Assembly: GCF_900157365.1 (NCBI RefSeq)
Contig: NZ_FUEZ01000004.1
Location: 2,467,066-2,531,065 of the forward strand
Direction of reading: 5' to 3'
Source: Mycobacterium numidiamassiliense
GTDB lineage: Bacteria; Actinomycetota; Actinomycetes; Mycobacteriales; Mycobacteriaceae
Length of the DNA: 64,000 nt
The notes under the pieces were generated by a model. It searched no databases. It was not told where the DNA came from and saw only the letters and a list, made by a program, of their open reading frames with translations. How positions within the stretch are numbered: position 1 is the stretch's first letter; each line of letters begins with the position of its first letter. The position numbers and the translations under genes were made by a program. Of the stretch, positions 17,745-24,514 are shown piece after piece.

Positions 17745-17777
17745 CCGTTGGCCGCCAGCGACTTTCGCGGCCAACGG
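17745..17777 (+). terminator. Strong 11-bp stem-loop upstream of dgt (terminator-like)
   Basis: CCGTTGGCCGC and GCGGCCAACGG form a perfect 11-bp stem with an 11-nt loop, 28 bp after the small ORF and 135 bp before dgt. There is no U-tract, which is common for mycobacterial terminators. It is nearly symmetrical and could act on either strand. Confidence 0.65.
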
Positions 17778-17912
17778 CGCCTGAGCCATGCCCAGTGAGC
17801 GACTCAGCACCGGCCGCCACCCATGCCGGGCGGGTGACCGATAGGCAGTGGCCAATCCGTCCCCGTCGTCACGCTCATCCTCTTTTCACGTTGCCTGGCA
17901 GACTGTGCCTCG

Positions 17913-19178
17913 GTGATCACGAACCAGCACGACCCCTACGACGACTTCGACCGTCAACGGCGCGCACCCGAACCCCCGAAAACGGCGGGCCTGCCCGGCA
18001 GCGAGGGCCAGCACCGCACCGACTTCGCCCGCGACCGGGCCCGGGTATTGCACAGCGCGGCATTTCGCCGCCTGGCGGACAAGACACAGGTTGTCGGACC
18101 GCGCGAAGGCGACACCCCGCGCACCCGGTTGACGCACTCGCTGGAAGTGGCGCAGATCGGACGGGGAATGGCCATCGGACTGGGCTGCGACCTCGATCTC
18201 GTGGAGTTGGGCGGTCTGGCGCACGACATCGGGCACCCGCCCTACGGCCATAACGGCGAACGCGCCCTCGACGAGTTCGCCATCGAGCACGGCGGCTTTG
18301 AGGGCAACGCACAGAATTTCCGCATACTCACCAGCCTTGAGCCCAAAGTCATTGATGCACAAGGCGATAGCGCGGGCTTGAATTTGACTCGCGCGTCGCT
18401 GGACGCGGTCACCAAATATCCGTGGATGCGCGGTGCGGGGCGCCGCAAGTTCGGGTTCTACGAATCCGATCGCGAGCAGGCGGCCTGGGTCCGCCAGGGC
18501 GCCCCGCCCGACCGGATGTGCCTGGAAGCCCAGGTGATGGACTGGGCCGACGACGTCGCGTACTCGGTGCACGACGTCGAGGACGGTGTCGTGTCAGGGC
18601 GCATCGACCTGCGCGTGCTGGCCGACGACGACGAGGCGGCCGCGCTGGCCAAGCTGGGTGAAAGTGAATTCTCCCGGGTGAGCGCCGACGATTTCATGGC
18701 CGCCGCGCGGCGGTTGTCGGGGCTGCCGGTGGTCGCCGCGGTCGGCAAGTACGACGCCACGCTGGCGGCGTCGGTCGCGCTCAAGCAGTTGACCAGTGAG
18801 CTGGTGGGGCGGTTCGCCTCGGCCGCGATCGCGACCACACGGGCCGCGGCCGGCCCGGGACCGCTGGTGCGCTACCAAGCCGACCTGCAGGTGCCCGATT
18901 TGGTGCGCGCCGAGGTTGCGTTGCTGAAGATCCTTGCGCTGCAGTTCATTATGTCCGATCCGCGGCATCTGGAGACGCAGGCCCGGCAGCGTGAACGCAT
19001 CCACCGGGTGGCGCACTGGCTGTACTCCGGGGCTCCCGGGACCCTCGACCCGGTTTTCGCCGCCGCGTTCGTCACCGCGGCCGACGACGGTGCCCGGTTG
19101 CGGTCCATCGTCGATCAGATCGCGTCGTATACCGAGGGCCGGGTGGAGCGAATCGACACCCACCCGGCGAGCCGGTAG
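17913..19178 (+). CDS. dgt: Deoxyguanosinetriphosphate triphosphohydrolase-like protein
   Basis: HD-domain dNTPase that hydrolyses dGTP or other dNTPs to nucleoside and tripolyphosphate, controlling dNTP pools. The 421-residue protein has the N-terminal R-T-D-F-A-R-D-R-A-R-V-L-H-S-A-A-F-R-R-L and T-R-L-T-H-S-L-E-V-A-Q. The metal motif G-L-A-H-D-I-G-H-P-P-Y-G-H-N-G-E follows at about residues 105-120. The GTG at 17913 gives the family length. A nearby M. tuberculosis dgt-dnaG pairing is conserved, though here an SOD-like gene lies between the two. Confidence 0.93.
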   Translation: MITNQHDPYDDFDRQRRAPEPPKTAGLPGSEGQHRTDFARDRARVLHSAAFRRLADKTQVVGPREGDTPRTRLTHSLEVAQIGRGMAIGLGCDLDLVELGGLAHDIGHPPYGHNGERALDEFAIEHGGFEGNAQNFRILTSLEPKVIDAQGDSAGLNLTRASLDAVTKYPWMRGAGRRKFGFYESDREQAAWVRQGAPPDRMCLEAQVMDWADDVAYSVHDVEDGVVSGRIDLRVLADDDEAAALAKLGESEFSRVSADDFMAAARRLSGLPVVAAVGKYDATLAASVALKQLTSELVGRFASAAIATTRAAAGPGPLVRYQADLQVPDLVRAEVALLKILALQFIMSDPRHLETQARQRERIHRVAHWLYSGAPGTLDPVFAAAFVTAADDGARLRSIVDQIASYTEGRVERIDTHPASR

Positions 19179-19193
19179 GGGTATTTTCGGCCG

Positions 19194-19216
19194 GTCCGCA
19201 GAGCTACGCTGCGGAC
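19194..19216 (+). promoter_or_regulatory. Palindrome spanning the -10 of a leaderless promoter (SOD-like gene)
   Basis: GTCCGCAG and CTGCGGAC are perfect 8-bp arms with a 7-nt spacer. A TACGCT -10-like hexamer at 19205-19210 lies inside, ending 6 nt before the ATG at 19217, which fits leaderless transcription. A protein bound to the palindrome would block the promoter, so this is a candidate operator. Confidence 0.55.
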
Positions 19217-19825
19217 ATGATCAGAAACACCGCCGTTTCCGCCGTCTTATTGCCGCTTCCCTTGCTGGCCTTCACCGCCTGCAGCTCGCCTCAGCACGCC
19301 AGCACCCAGCCGGGCACCACCCCCGCGGTCGTCAGCGGCTCGGCAGGGCCGTCGACGACATCCAGCCCGTCGCCGTCCGCCGGTTCCCTCTCGGCGCAAC
19401 TGCAGGCGCCCGACGGCAGGCAGGTGGCCACCGCTACCTTCGATTTCACCAACGGCTACGTCACCGTCACCGTGAAGACTGTCGCCGCGGGCATCCTGGC
19501 GCCCGGGTTCCACGACATGCACATCCACGAGATCGGCAAGTGCGAGCCGAACTCGGTCGCCCCGACCGGCGGCCCGCCCGGAAACTTCTTGTCCGCCGGC
19601 GGTCACTTCCAGGCGCCGGGGCATACCGGGAAACCCGAAAGCGGCGACCTGACTTCGCTCGAGGTGCGCTCTGACGGCTCGGCATACCTGGTGACCACCA
19701 CCGACGCGTTCACCCGGGACCAGCTGCTGGCAGGCAACAAGACCGCCTTGATGGTCCACGGTCTCGAAGACACCGACCAAGAGATGCAGCGCGTCGCTTG
19801 CGGCGTGATCGCGGCGGCCGGCTGA
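19217..19825 (+). CDS. Lipoprotein of the Cu/Zn superoxide dismutase family (SodC-like)
   Basis: Envelope superoxide dismutase-like lipoprotein of 202 residues. The lipobox L-A-F-T-A-C places the lipidated Cys at residue 22, and the following S-S-P-Q-H-A-S-T closely recalls mycobacterial SodC. Copper ligands are visible as H102-I-H104, H130 in the G-G-H-F-Q segment and H181. The active-site Arg is R192 (R-V-A-C-G), and disulfide cysteines are C109 and C195. Only ten residues separate H181 from R192, against about 22 in typical enzymes, so the electrostatic loop is largely missing. M. tuberculosis SodC is a copper-only, zinc-free enzyme. Activity of this shortened paralogue is uncertain. It starts 38 bp after dgt from its own leaderless promoter. 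Confidence 0.85.
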   Translation: MIRNTAVSAVLLPLPLLAFTACSSPQHASTQPGTTPAVVSGSAGPSTTSSPSPSAGSLSAQLQAPDGRQVATATFDFTNGYVTVTVKTVAAGILAPGFHDMHIHEIGKCEPNSVAPTGGPPGNFLSAGGHFQAPGHTGKPESGDLTSLEVRSDGSAYLVTTTDAFTRDQLLAGNKTALMVHGLEDTDQEMQRVACGVIAAAG

Positions 19826-19868
19826 GCTGGCCGTCACGGGTTTGATCCGAAGTCCGCGCCCGGCGTTT

Positions 19869-19874
19869 TAGACT
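19869..19874 (+). promoter_or_regulatory. -10 element for leaderless dnaG transcript
   Basis: TAGACT fits the mycobacterial TANNNT -10 and ends 6 nt before the dnaG ATG at 19881, so transcription would begin at or next to the start codon. No good -35 is visible and there is no Shine-Dalgarno. Confidence 0.5.
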
Positions 19875-19880
19875 GGGCCG

Positions 19881-21803
19881 ATGGCTGGCCGGATCTCCGA
19901 TCGTGATATCGCCGCCATCCGCGAACGGGCCCGCATCGAAGAGGTTGTCGGCGACTACGTCCAGTTGAGGCGCGCGGGCGCGGATTCGATGAAGGGCTTG
20001 TGCCCGTTCCACAACGAGAAGTCGCCGTCGTTTCACGTCCGCCCCAACCACGGCCACTTCCACTGCTTCGGCTGCGGTGAGGGCGGCGACGTGTACGCAT
20101 TCATCCAGAAGATCGAACACGTCAGTTTTGTCGAGGCGGTCGAACTGCTCGCCGACCGCATCGGCCACACGATCACCTACAGCGGCCCGGCCACCAGCGT
20201 GCAGCGCGACCGCGGCAGCCGCAGCAGGCTTGTCGCCGCCAACGCAGCCGCCGCCGAGTTCTATGCCGAGGCACTGGAGTCCGACGAGGCGGCACCGGCC
20301 CGCCAGTATCTGACCGAGCGGAACTTCGATGCCCAGGCCGCCCGCCACTTCGGTTGCGGCTTCGCGCCGTCGGGCTGGGACAAGCTGACGAAACACCTGC
20401 AGCGCAAGGGTTTTGAATTCAAGGAACTGGAAGCCGCGGGCCTGTCCCGGGAGGGCCGCCGCGGCCCGATGGATCGCTTCCATCGGCGGCTGCTCTGGCC
20501 CATCCGTTCCTCGGCCGGCGAGGTGATCGGGTTCGGGGCCCGGCGGCTGTTCGACGACGACCCGATGGAAGCCAAATACATCAATACGCCAGAGACGATC
20601 CTCTACAAGAAGTCGTCGGTGATGTTCGGCCTCGACCTGGCCAAACGGGATATCGCCAAGGGACACCAGGCCGTTGTCGTCGAGGGATACACCGACGTGA
20701 TGGCGATGCATCTGGCCGGGGTCACCACCGCCGTCGCCTCCTGCGGCACCGCGTTCGGTGACGAGCACCTGTCGATGCTGCGCCGACTGATGATGGACGA
20801 CAGCTTCTTTCGCGGCGAACTCATCTACGTGTTCGACGGCGATGCGGCCGGGCGCGCCGCCGCGCTCAAGGCCTTCGACGGTGAGCAGAATCTCGCCGGA
20901 CAGTCCTTTGTCGCGGTCGCCCCGGACGGCATGGATCCCTGCGATCTGCGGCTGAAGTCCGGCGACGGCGCGCTGCGCGATCTGGTGGCACGGCGAACCC
21001 CGTTGTTCGAGTTCGCGATTCGCACCGCGCTCGCCGAGATGGACCTGGACAACGCCGAGGGCCGGGTCGCCGCGCTGCGGCGCTGCGTACCGATGGTCGG
21101 CCAGATCAAGGACCCCACGCTGCGCGACGAATACGCCCGCCAGCTGGCCGGCTGGGTCGGCTGGGACGACGTCGCGCAGGTTATCGACCGGGTGCGGAGC
21201 TCGGCCAAGGAATCGAAGCCGCCCGCTCGCGGTGCCACCGGGTCCGCCGGCCCGCGCCGCGCCGCGCAGCAGGGCGCCGACACGGCCCGGGCCGAACCCG
21301 CCGGCGCACGGCCTGACCCCAAAGACCCGACCCTGTGGCCACAGCGTGAGGCGCTCAAGGCGGCGTTGCAGTATCCGGCGTTCGCCGGCCCGGTGTTCGA
21401 CTCACTGACCGTCGAGAGCTTCACTCACCCCGGCTACGCGGCCGTGCGTGCGGCGCTGGACGGGGCGGGCGGCACCGCGACCGGTGCCAGCGGCGCCCAG
21501 TGGATCGACGCGGTGCGCCAGCAGACGACGTCGGGCCTGACCGCCGGCTTGATCAGCGAGCTGGGTGTGGAGGGCATCGCGGTCGACGACGAGAGGCTGC
21601 CGCGGTATATCTCCGGGGTGATGGCTCGCCTGCAGGAGGTGTGGATGGGCCGGCAGATCGCCGAGGTCAAGTCCAAGCTGCAGCGCATGTCACCCATTGA
21701 GCACGGCGACGAATATCACGCCCTGTTCGGCGACTTGGTTGCCATGGAGGCGTATCGGCGCAGCCTGTTGGAGCAGGCTAGCGGTGACGATCTGACGGTG
21801 TGA
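19881..21803 (+). CDS. dnaG: DNA primase DnaG
   Basis: Synthesises RNA primers for replication. The 640-residue protein has the N-terminal zinc-binding domain (C-P-F-H-N-E-K ... C-F-G-C-G-E-G-G-D, about residues 35-70). The catalytic TOPRIM core follows with V-V-V-E-G-Y-T-D-V-M-A-M and V-F-D-G-D-A-A-G-R. A low-complexity linker (about 440-480) leads to the C-terminal helicase-interaction domain. The 3' end overlaps the convergent Rv2342-like gene by 26 bp. Confidence 0.97.
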   Translation: MAGRISDRDIAAIRERARIEEVVGDYVQLRRAGADSMKGLCPFHNEKSPSFHVRPNHGHFHCFGCGEGGDVYAFIQKIEHVSFVEAVELLADRIGHTITYSGPATSVQRDRGSRSRLVAANAAAAEFYAEALESDEAAPARQYLTERNFDAQAARHFGCGFAPSGWDKLTKHLQRKGFEFKELEAAGLSREGRRGPMDRFHRRLLWPIRSSAGEVIGFGARRLFDDDPMEAKYINTPETILYKKSSVMFGLDLAKRDIAKGHQAVVVEGYTDVMAMHLAGVTTAVASCGTAFGDEHLSMLRRLMMDDSFFRGELIYVFDGDAAGRAAALKAFDGEQNLAGQSFVAVAPDGMDPCDLRLKSGDGALRDLVARRTPLFEFAIRTALAEMDLDNAEGRVAALRRCVPMVGQIKDPTLRDEYARQLAGWVGWDDVAQVIDRVRSSAKESKPPARGATGSAGPRRAAQQGADTARAEPAGARPDPKDPTLWPQREALKAALQYPAFAGPVFDSLTVESFTHPGYAAVRAALDGAGGTATGASGAQWIDAVRQQTTSGLTAGLISELGVEGIAVDDERLPRYISGVMARLQEVWMGRQIAEVKSKLQRMSPIEHGDEYHALFGDLVAMEAYRRSLLEQASGDDLTV

Positions 21804-22044
21804 GAGCCGCCTCGATCGGACGTTCGACGACGGCGGTCTGCTCGTCGATCTCGGCCACCGTGACAAATCCCGCATCCGGCGAGATGCGATTCGCGATCTT
21901 GCGACGCCCACCCTCGATCATCGACTTGGCCACGGGGCTGCTGGTCAGCGCCCGATAGGTGTCCGCGATCTGTTCATAGCGGCGTCGTCCGGCTTTCGTG
22001 CCCAGCACATAGCCCACTGCGAGCACGACGACATATCGGATCAA
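21778..22044 (-). CDS. Small membrane protein (Rv2342-like)
   Basis: An 88-residue protein starting with a hydrophobic helix (M-I-R-Y-V-V-V-L-A-V-G-Y-V-L-G) and then a basic stretch (T-K-A-G-R-R-R-Y-E-Q-I). The TTG at 22044 is chosen because GGGAGGA lies directly upstream at optimal spacing; the longer ATG start at 22074 lacks a ribosome-binding site. Many actinobacteria encode a similar small single-pass protein next to dnaG. Function unknown. It overlaps dnaG tail to tail. Confidence 0.8.
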   Translation of the reverse strand: MIRYVVVLAVGYVLGTKAGRRRYEQIADTYRALTSSPVAKSMIEGGRRKIANRISPDAGFVTVAEIDEQTAVVERPIEAALTPSDRHR

Positions 22045-22144
22045 AGCGTTCCTCCCGACGAGCGATGGCTCCATCCTGCCTCACCGGGCCGGGTGTGTGC
22101 TCTCCCGATCCCTCTAGCTGGGCCCTTGATGGCTGGCCCTCTAG

Positions 22145-22174
22145 TTGGGTCTTGGTGTGCCAGTACGCTAGAGT
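22145..22174 (+). promoter_or_regulatory. Promoter for tRNA-Asn
   Basis: TTGGGT (22145-22150) and TAGAGT (22169-22174) are separated by 18 bp and lie 43 bp upstream of the tRNA 5' end. Confidence 0.5.
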
Positions 22175-22216
22175 CGTCCAGCGATCCGCGGAACGACCGC
22201 GCGGATACCGGGTTAA

Positions 22217-22289
22217 TCCCCTGTAGCTCAATTGGCAGAGCATTCGGCTGTTAACCGAACGGTTGGTGGTTCGAGTCCACCCGGGGGAG
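22217..22289 (+). tRNA. asnT: tRNA-Asn (anticodon GTT)
   Basis: A 73-nt cloverleaf. The acceptor stem TCCCCTG pairs with CGGGGGA (one G-T pair), the D loop is A-G-C-T-C-A-A-T-T-G-G-C-A-G-A-G-C, and the anticodon loop CTGTTAA has anticodon GTT. The T arm contains GGTTCGAGTCC. CCA is encoded directly after (22290-22292). It matches the mycobacterial asnT position near dnaG. Confidence 0.97.
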
Positions 22290-22316
22290 CCACCTGAGGC
22301 GTAGTCGCCAGTGCGC

Positions 22317-22595
22317 CTAGAGCAGGTAAGTCAGGCCCCATTCCCGCTCTGCCGCGAGCTCGGCGGCCGTGCCCCCGCGGGGGTCGCCGTCTTGGCTGGC
22401 CAGGCTCACCAGCGCCGTTGCCAGCGCGAAGATCGGCACTCGGTGCCGCTCGCTGACCGCGACCAGCTCCCGGAAGGCGGCATCCGTGCTGTACCGGCGC
22501 CAGCCGACCAGTACCCCCACCGCGGTGTCGAGAGTACGGCTCTCTGGCTTGCGAGCGGGGCTGGCGGAGACCTGAGTCGTGAGGATGTCGGTCAT
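22317..22595 (-). CDS. ANTAR-domain protein (putative RNA-binding antiterminator)
   Basis: A 92-residue protein consisting almost wholly of an ANTAR domain. After about 20 disordered residues comes R-T-L-D-T-A-V-G-V-L-V-G-W-R-R-Y-S-T-D-A-A-F-type sequence, with helix 2 and helix 3 (L-V-A-V-S-E-R-H-R-V-P-I-F-A-L-A-T-A-L-V). ANTAR domains bind paired stem-loops in nascent RNA and prevent termination. There is no receiver, GAF or PAS sensor domain, so control must come from expression or a partner. ATG 22595 has AGGGAG 9-14 nt upstream. A leaderless Cys-rich leader ORF lies 120 nt upstream on the same strand, suggesting the gene is cysteine regulated. It follows cysE in the same direction. Confidence 0.75.
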   Translation of the reverse strand: MTDILTTQVSASPARKPESRTLDTAVGVLVGWRRYSTDAAFRELVAVSERHRVPIFALATALVSLASQDGDPRGGTAAELAAEREWGLTYLL

Positions 22596-22607
22596 GGTGT
22601 TACTCCC

Positions 22608-22619
22608 TGATTCGAATCA
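22608..22619 (-). repeat. Perfect 12-bp palindrome at the ANTAR gene ribosome-binding site
   Basis: TGATTCGAATCA abuts the Shine-Dalgarno of the ANTAR gene. It could be a protein-binding site or, in RNA, a small hairpin that influences initiation. Confidence 0.45.
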
Positions 22620-22715
22620 TGTTGTCTGAGTGGGGAATGCAAAAGAAGTCGAGCAAAGCGTCCGGTCTGGCCGGACGGACTCGGATTGTTGCCCATGACG
22701 GGCGCGATACGAAGA

Positions 22716-22778
22716 TCAGCGACAACAGTGCGCCGCGCAGCAACGCCAAGCGACTAGACGCGCCGGGGACTGTTGCAT
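22716..22778 (-). CDS. Leaderless Cys-rich leader peptide (putative cysteine attenuator)
   Basis: A 20-residue ORF starting at ATG 22778 and ending at TGA 22716. It contains four Cys codons in R-C-C-A-A-H-C-C-R at its very end. A TATAGT -10 (22785-22790) lies 6 nt before the ATG, so the mRNA should start at or next to the start codon. Mycobacteria are known to use leaderless polycysteine ORFs as cysteine-responsive attenuators of downstream operons, and the RxxCCAAHCC character fits those actinobacterial leader peptides. The last Cys codons (TGTTGTC) can pair with GACAACA at 22620-22626 just upstream of the ANTAR gene. The downstream gene on this strand is the ANTAR gene, 120 nt away. Confidence 0.75.
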   Translation of the reverse strand: MQQSPARLVAWRCCAAHCCR

Positions 22779-22784
22779 AGCCCA

Positions 22785-22790
22785 ACTATA
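22785..22790 (-). promoter_or_regulatory. -10 box of the Cys-leader/ANTAR transcript
   Basis: TATAGT on the minus strand, 6 nt upstream of the leader ATG. The same hexamer, similarly placed, precedes the second leader ORF at 25953. Confidence 0.6.
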
Positions 22791-22892
22791 GCATTTCACA
22801 TCGCCGCAAAAGAGGCCTAAGTGTTTGGCTCACAAGCGATTTAAATCTTGCTGGGACATTGGTTACGTGTATTGCGTGCGCGCACAGCCCGA

Positions 22893-23582
22893 TTAGATGG
22901 AGAAGTCCTCGCCATGCCAGACGCCGGCCTCGGGCGGACGGATGACGCGGCCGGTCTGCCTGTTGTCCTCACCCTGGGCCTCTTCCAGCCGCGCAACCCG
23001 GGTGAGTAGCTGTTGCAGGCTGACGCCGACGAGGTCGGGCATCAGCGAATCGTTCGGGCTACCGGGCTTGGCGCTGCTGATCACCTGTCCGGGTACCCCG
23101 ACGACGACCGAGCTCGACGGAACCTCTTTGACCACAACGGCATTCGCACCGATTCTGCTGTCGTCGCCGATCTTGATCGCGCCCAGCACCTTGGCCCCGG
23201 CGCCGATGATCACTCGGTCGCCGATCGTGGGGTGGCGCTTGCCGGTGTCTCTGCCGCTACCCCCCAGCGTGACGCCGTGATAGATCGTCACGTCGTCGCC
23301 CACTTCGGCAGTCTCGCCGATCACCACGCCGGTGGCGTGGTCGATGAACAGTCCGCTGCCAAGAGTGGCGCCGGGATGGATCTCCACCCCGGTCAGGATG
23401 CGCGTGAGTTCGGCGAATCCCCGCGCGGCGACCTTGGCGCCACGATTCCACAGTGCCTGGCTGATTCGATGGCCCCAGATCGCATGAACACCGGGGTAGG
23501 CGACCACGACCTGCAGTGTCGTTGGGTTGGCCGGATCGCGCTCCTTGGCTGCCCGTATGTCGCGCCGCACCTCGTCGAGCAT
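22893..23582 (-). CDS. cysE: Serine O-acetyltransferase
   Basis: Acetylates L-serine with acetyl-CoA to O-acetylserine, the committed step of cysteine synthesis. The 229-residue protein has the left-handed beta-helix hexapeptide repeats (I-H-P-G-A-T-L-G, G-L-F-I-D-H-A-T-G-V-V-I-G, I-Y-H-G-V-T-L-G-G). The catalytic D-H and H-G-V-T-L-G-G-S-G are present, and the C-terminus ends in Ile, as needed to dock into CysK in the cysteine synthase complex. It starts 2 nt after the cysK stop, so the two are cotranscribed. Confidence 0.96.
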   Translation of the reverse strand: MLDEVRRDIRAAKERDPANPTTLQVVVAYPGVHAIWGHRISQALWNRGAKVAARGFAELTRILTGVEIHPGATLGSGLFIDHATGVVIGETAEVGDDVTIYHGVTLGGSGRDTGKRHPTIGDRVIIGAGAKVLGAIKIGDDSRIGANAVVVKEVPSSSVVVGVPGQVISSAKPGSPNDSLMPDLVGVSLQQLLTRVARLEEAQGEDNRQTGRVIRPPEAGVWHGEDFSI

Positions 23583-23584
23583 GC

Positions 23585-24514
23585 TCAGTCCGCGTCGCCG
23601 AAAAGCGGTGTGCTCAAATAACGTTCACCGAACGATGGGAACACGACGACCACGAGCTTGCCGGTGTTCTCGGGGCGCCGAGCCACCTGCAAAGCCGCGA
23701 CCCCAGCCGCGCCGGAGGAGATGCCGACCAGCAACCCCTCTTCGCGGGCCAGTCGGCGGGTCAGGTTGATCGCATCGTCGTTGCCGACGGTGATGATCTC
23801 GTCGATCAGATCCGTGTCGAGAACCGGTGGCACGAACCCGGCGCCGATGCCCTGGATCGGGTGGGGCCCCTTCTTCCCGCCGGACAGCACCGGCGACGCC
23901 GCCGGTTCCACAGCCACGATTTGCACCGACGGCTTGCGCTCCTTGATCACCTGGGCGACACCGGTGATGGTGCCGCCGGTGCCGACTCCGGCGACGAAGA
24001 TGTCAACCTTGCCGTCGGTGCCGTTCCACACCTCTTCGGCGGTGGTCTTGCGGTGGATCGCCGGATTGGCCGGGTTCTCGAACTGCTGAGGCACGAAATA
24101 GCGCTGGTCGGTCTTGGCTAGCTCCTCGGCCTTGGCGATCGCACCCGGCATGCCCTCGGGGCCCGGGGTCAGGATGAGTTCGGCGCCGTAGGCGAGTAGC
24201 AGCTTGCGCCGTTCGATGCTCATCGTTTCGGGCATGGTCAGCACCAGCTTGTAGCCCCGGGCCGCGGCCACCATCGCCAGTGCGATGCCGGTGTTCCCGC
24301 TCGTCGGCTCGAGGATGATGGTGTCCGGCTTGATGAGACCGGCTTCCTCGGCCGCGTCGATCAGCGCCACCCCGAGACGGTCCTTCACACTGGCCGCGGG
24401 GTTGAAGGACTCGAGCTTCGCGACGACGTCCGCCCCTACGCCGTCGGTGACTCGGTTCAGCCGAACCAGTGGCGTGTTGCCGATCAGTTGAGTGATGTTG
24501 TCAGCAATGGTCAC
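23585..24514 (-). CDS. cysK: O-acetylserine sulfhydrylase (cysteine synthase A)
   Basis: PLP enzyme converting O-acetylserine and sulfide to cysteine. The 309-residue product has the PLP lysine in N-P-A-A-S-V-K-D-R, the phosphate loop G-T-G-G-T-I-T-G-V, and the substrate loop E-P-T-S-G-N-T-G-I. The GTG at 24514 is preferred over ATG 24523 and the longer frame from 24550: it has GGGATGG 6 nt upstream, and the start MTIADNITQLIG matches the M. tuberculosis CysK1 length. It overlaps the end of the TQxA gene by 14 nt, so translation of cysK is probably coupled to that gene and thereby to the polycysteine leader. Confidence 0.95.
   Translation of the reverse strand: MTIADNITQLIGNTPLVRLNRVTDGVGADVVAKLESFNPAASVKDRLGVALIDAAEEAGLIKPDTIILEPTSGNTGIALAMVAAARGYKLVLTMPETMSIERRKLLLAYGAELILTPGPEGMPGAIAKAEELAKTDQRYFVPQQFENPANPAIHRKTTAEEVWNGTDGKVDIFVAGVGTGGTITGVAQVIKERKPSVQIVAVEPAASPVLSGGKKGPHPIQGIGAGFVPPVLDTDLIDEIITVGNDDAINLTRRLAREEGLLVGISSGAAGVAALQVARRPENTGKLVVVVFPSFGERYLSTPLFGDAD

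Noticed and set aside
22600..22785. 61-codon minus frame from TTG 22785 overlapping the Cys-rich leader
   Set aside because: The -10 and ATG placement support the shorter ATG 22778 leader in another frame; the 61-codon frame would start inside the -10 box.
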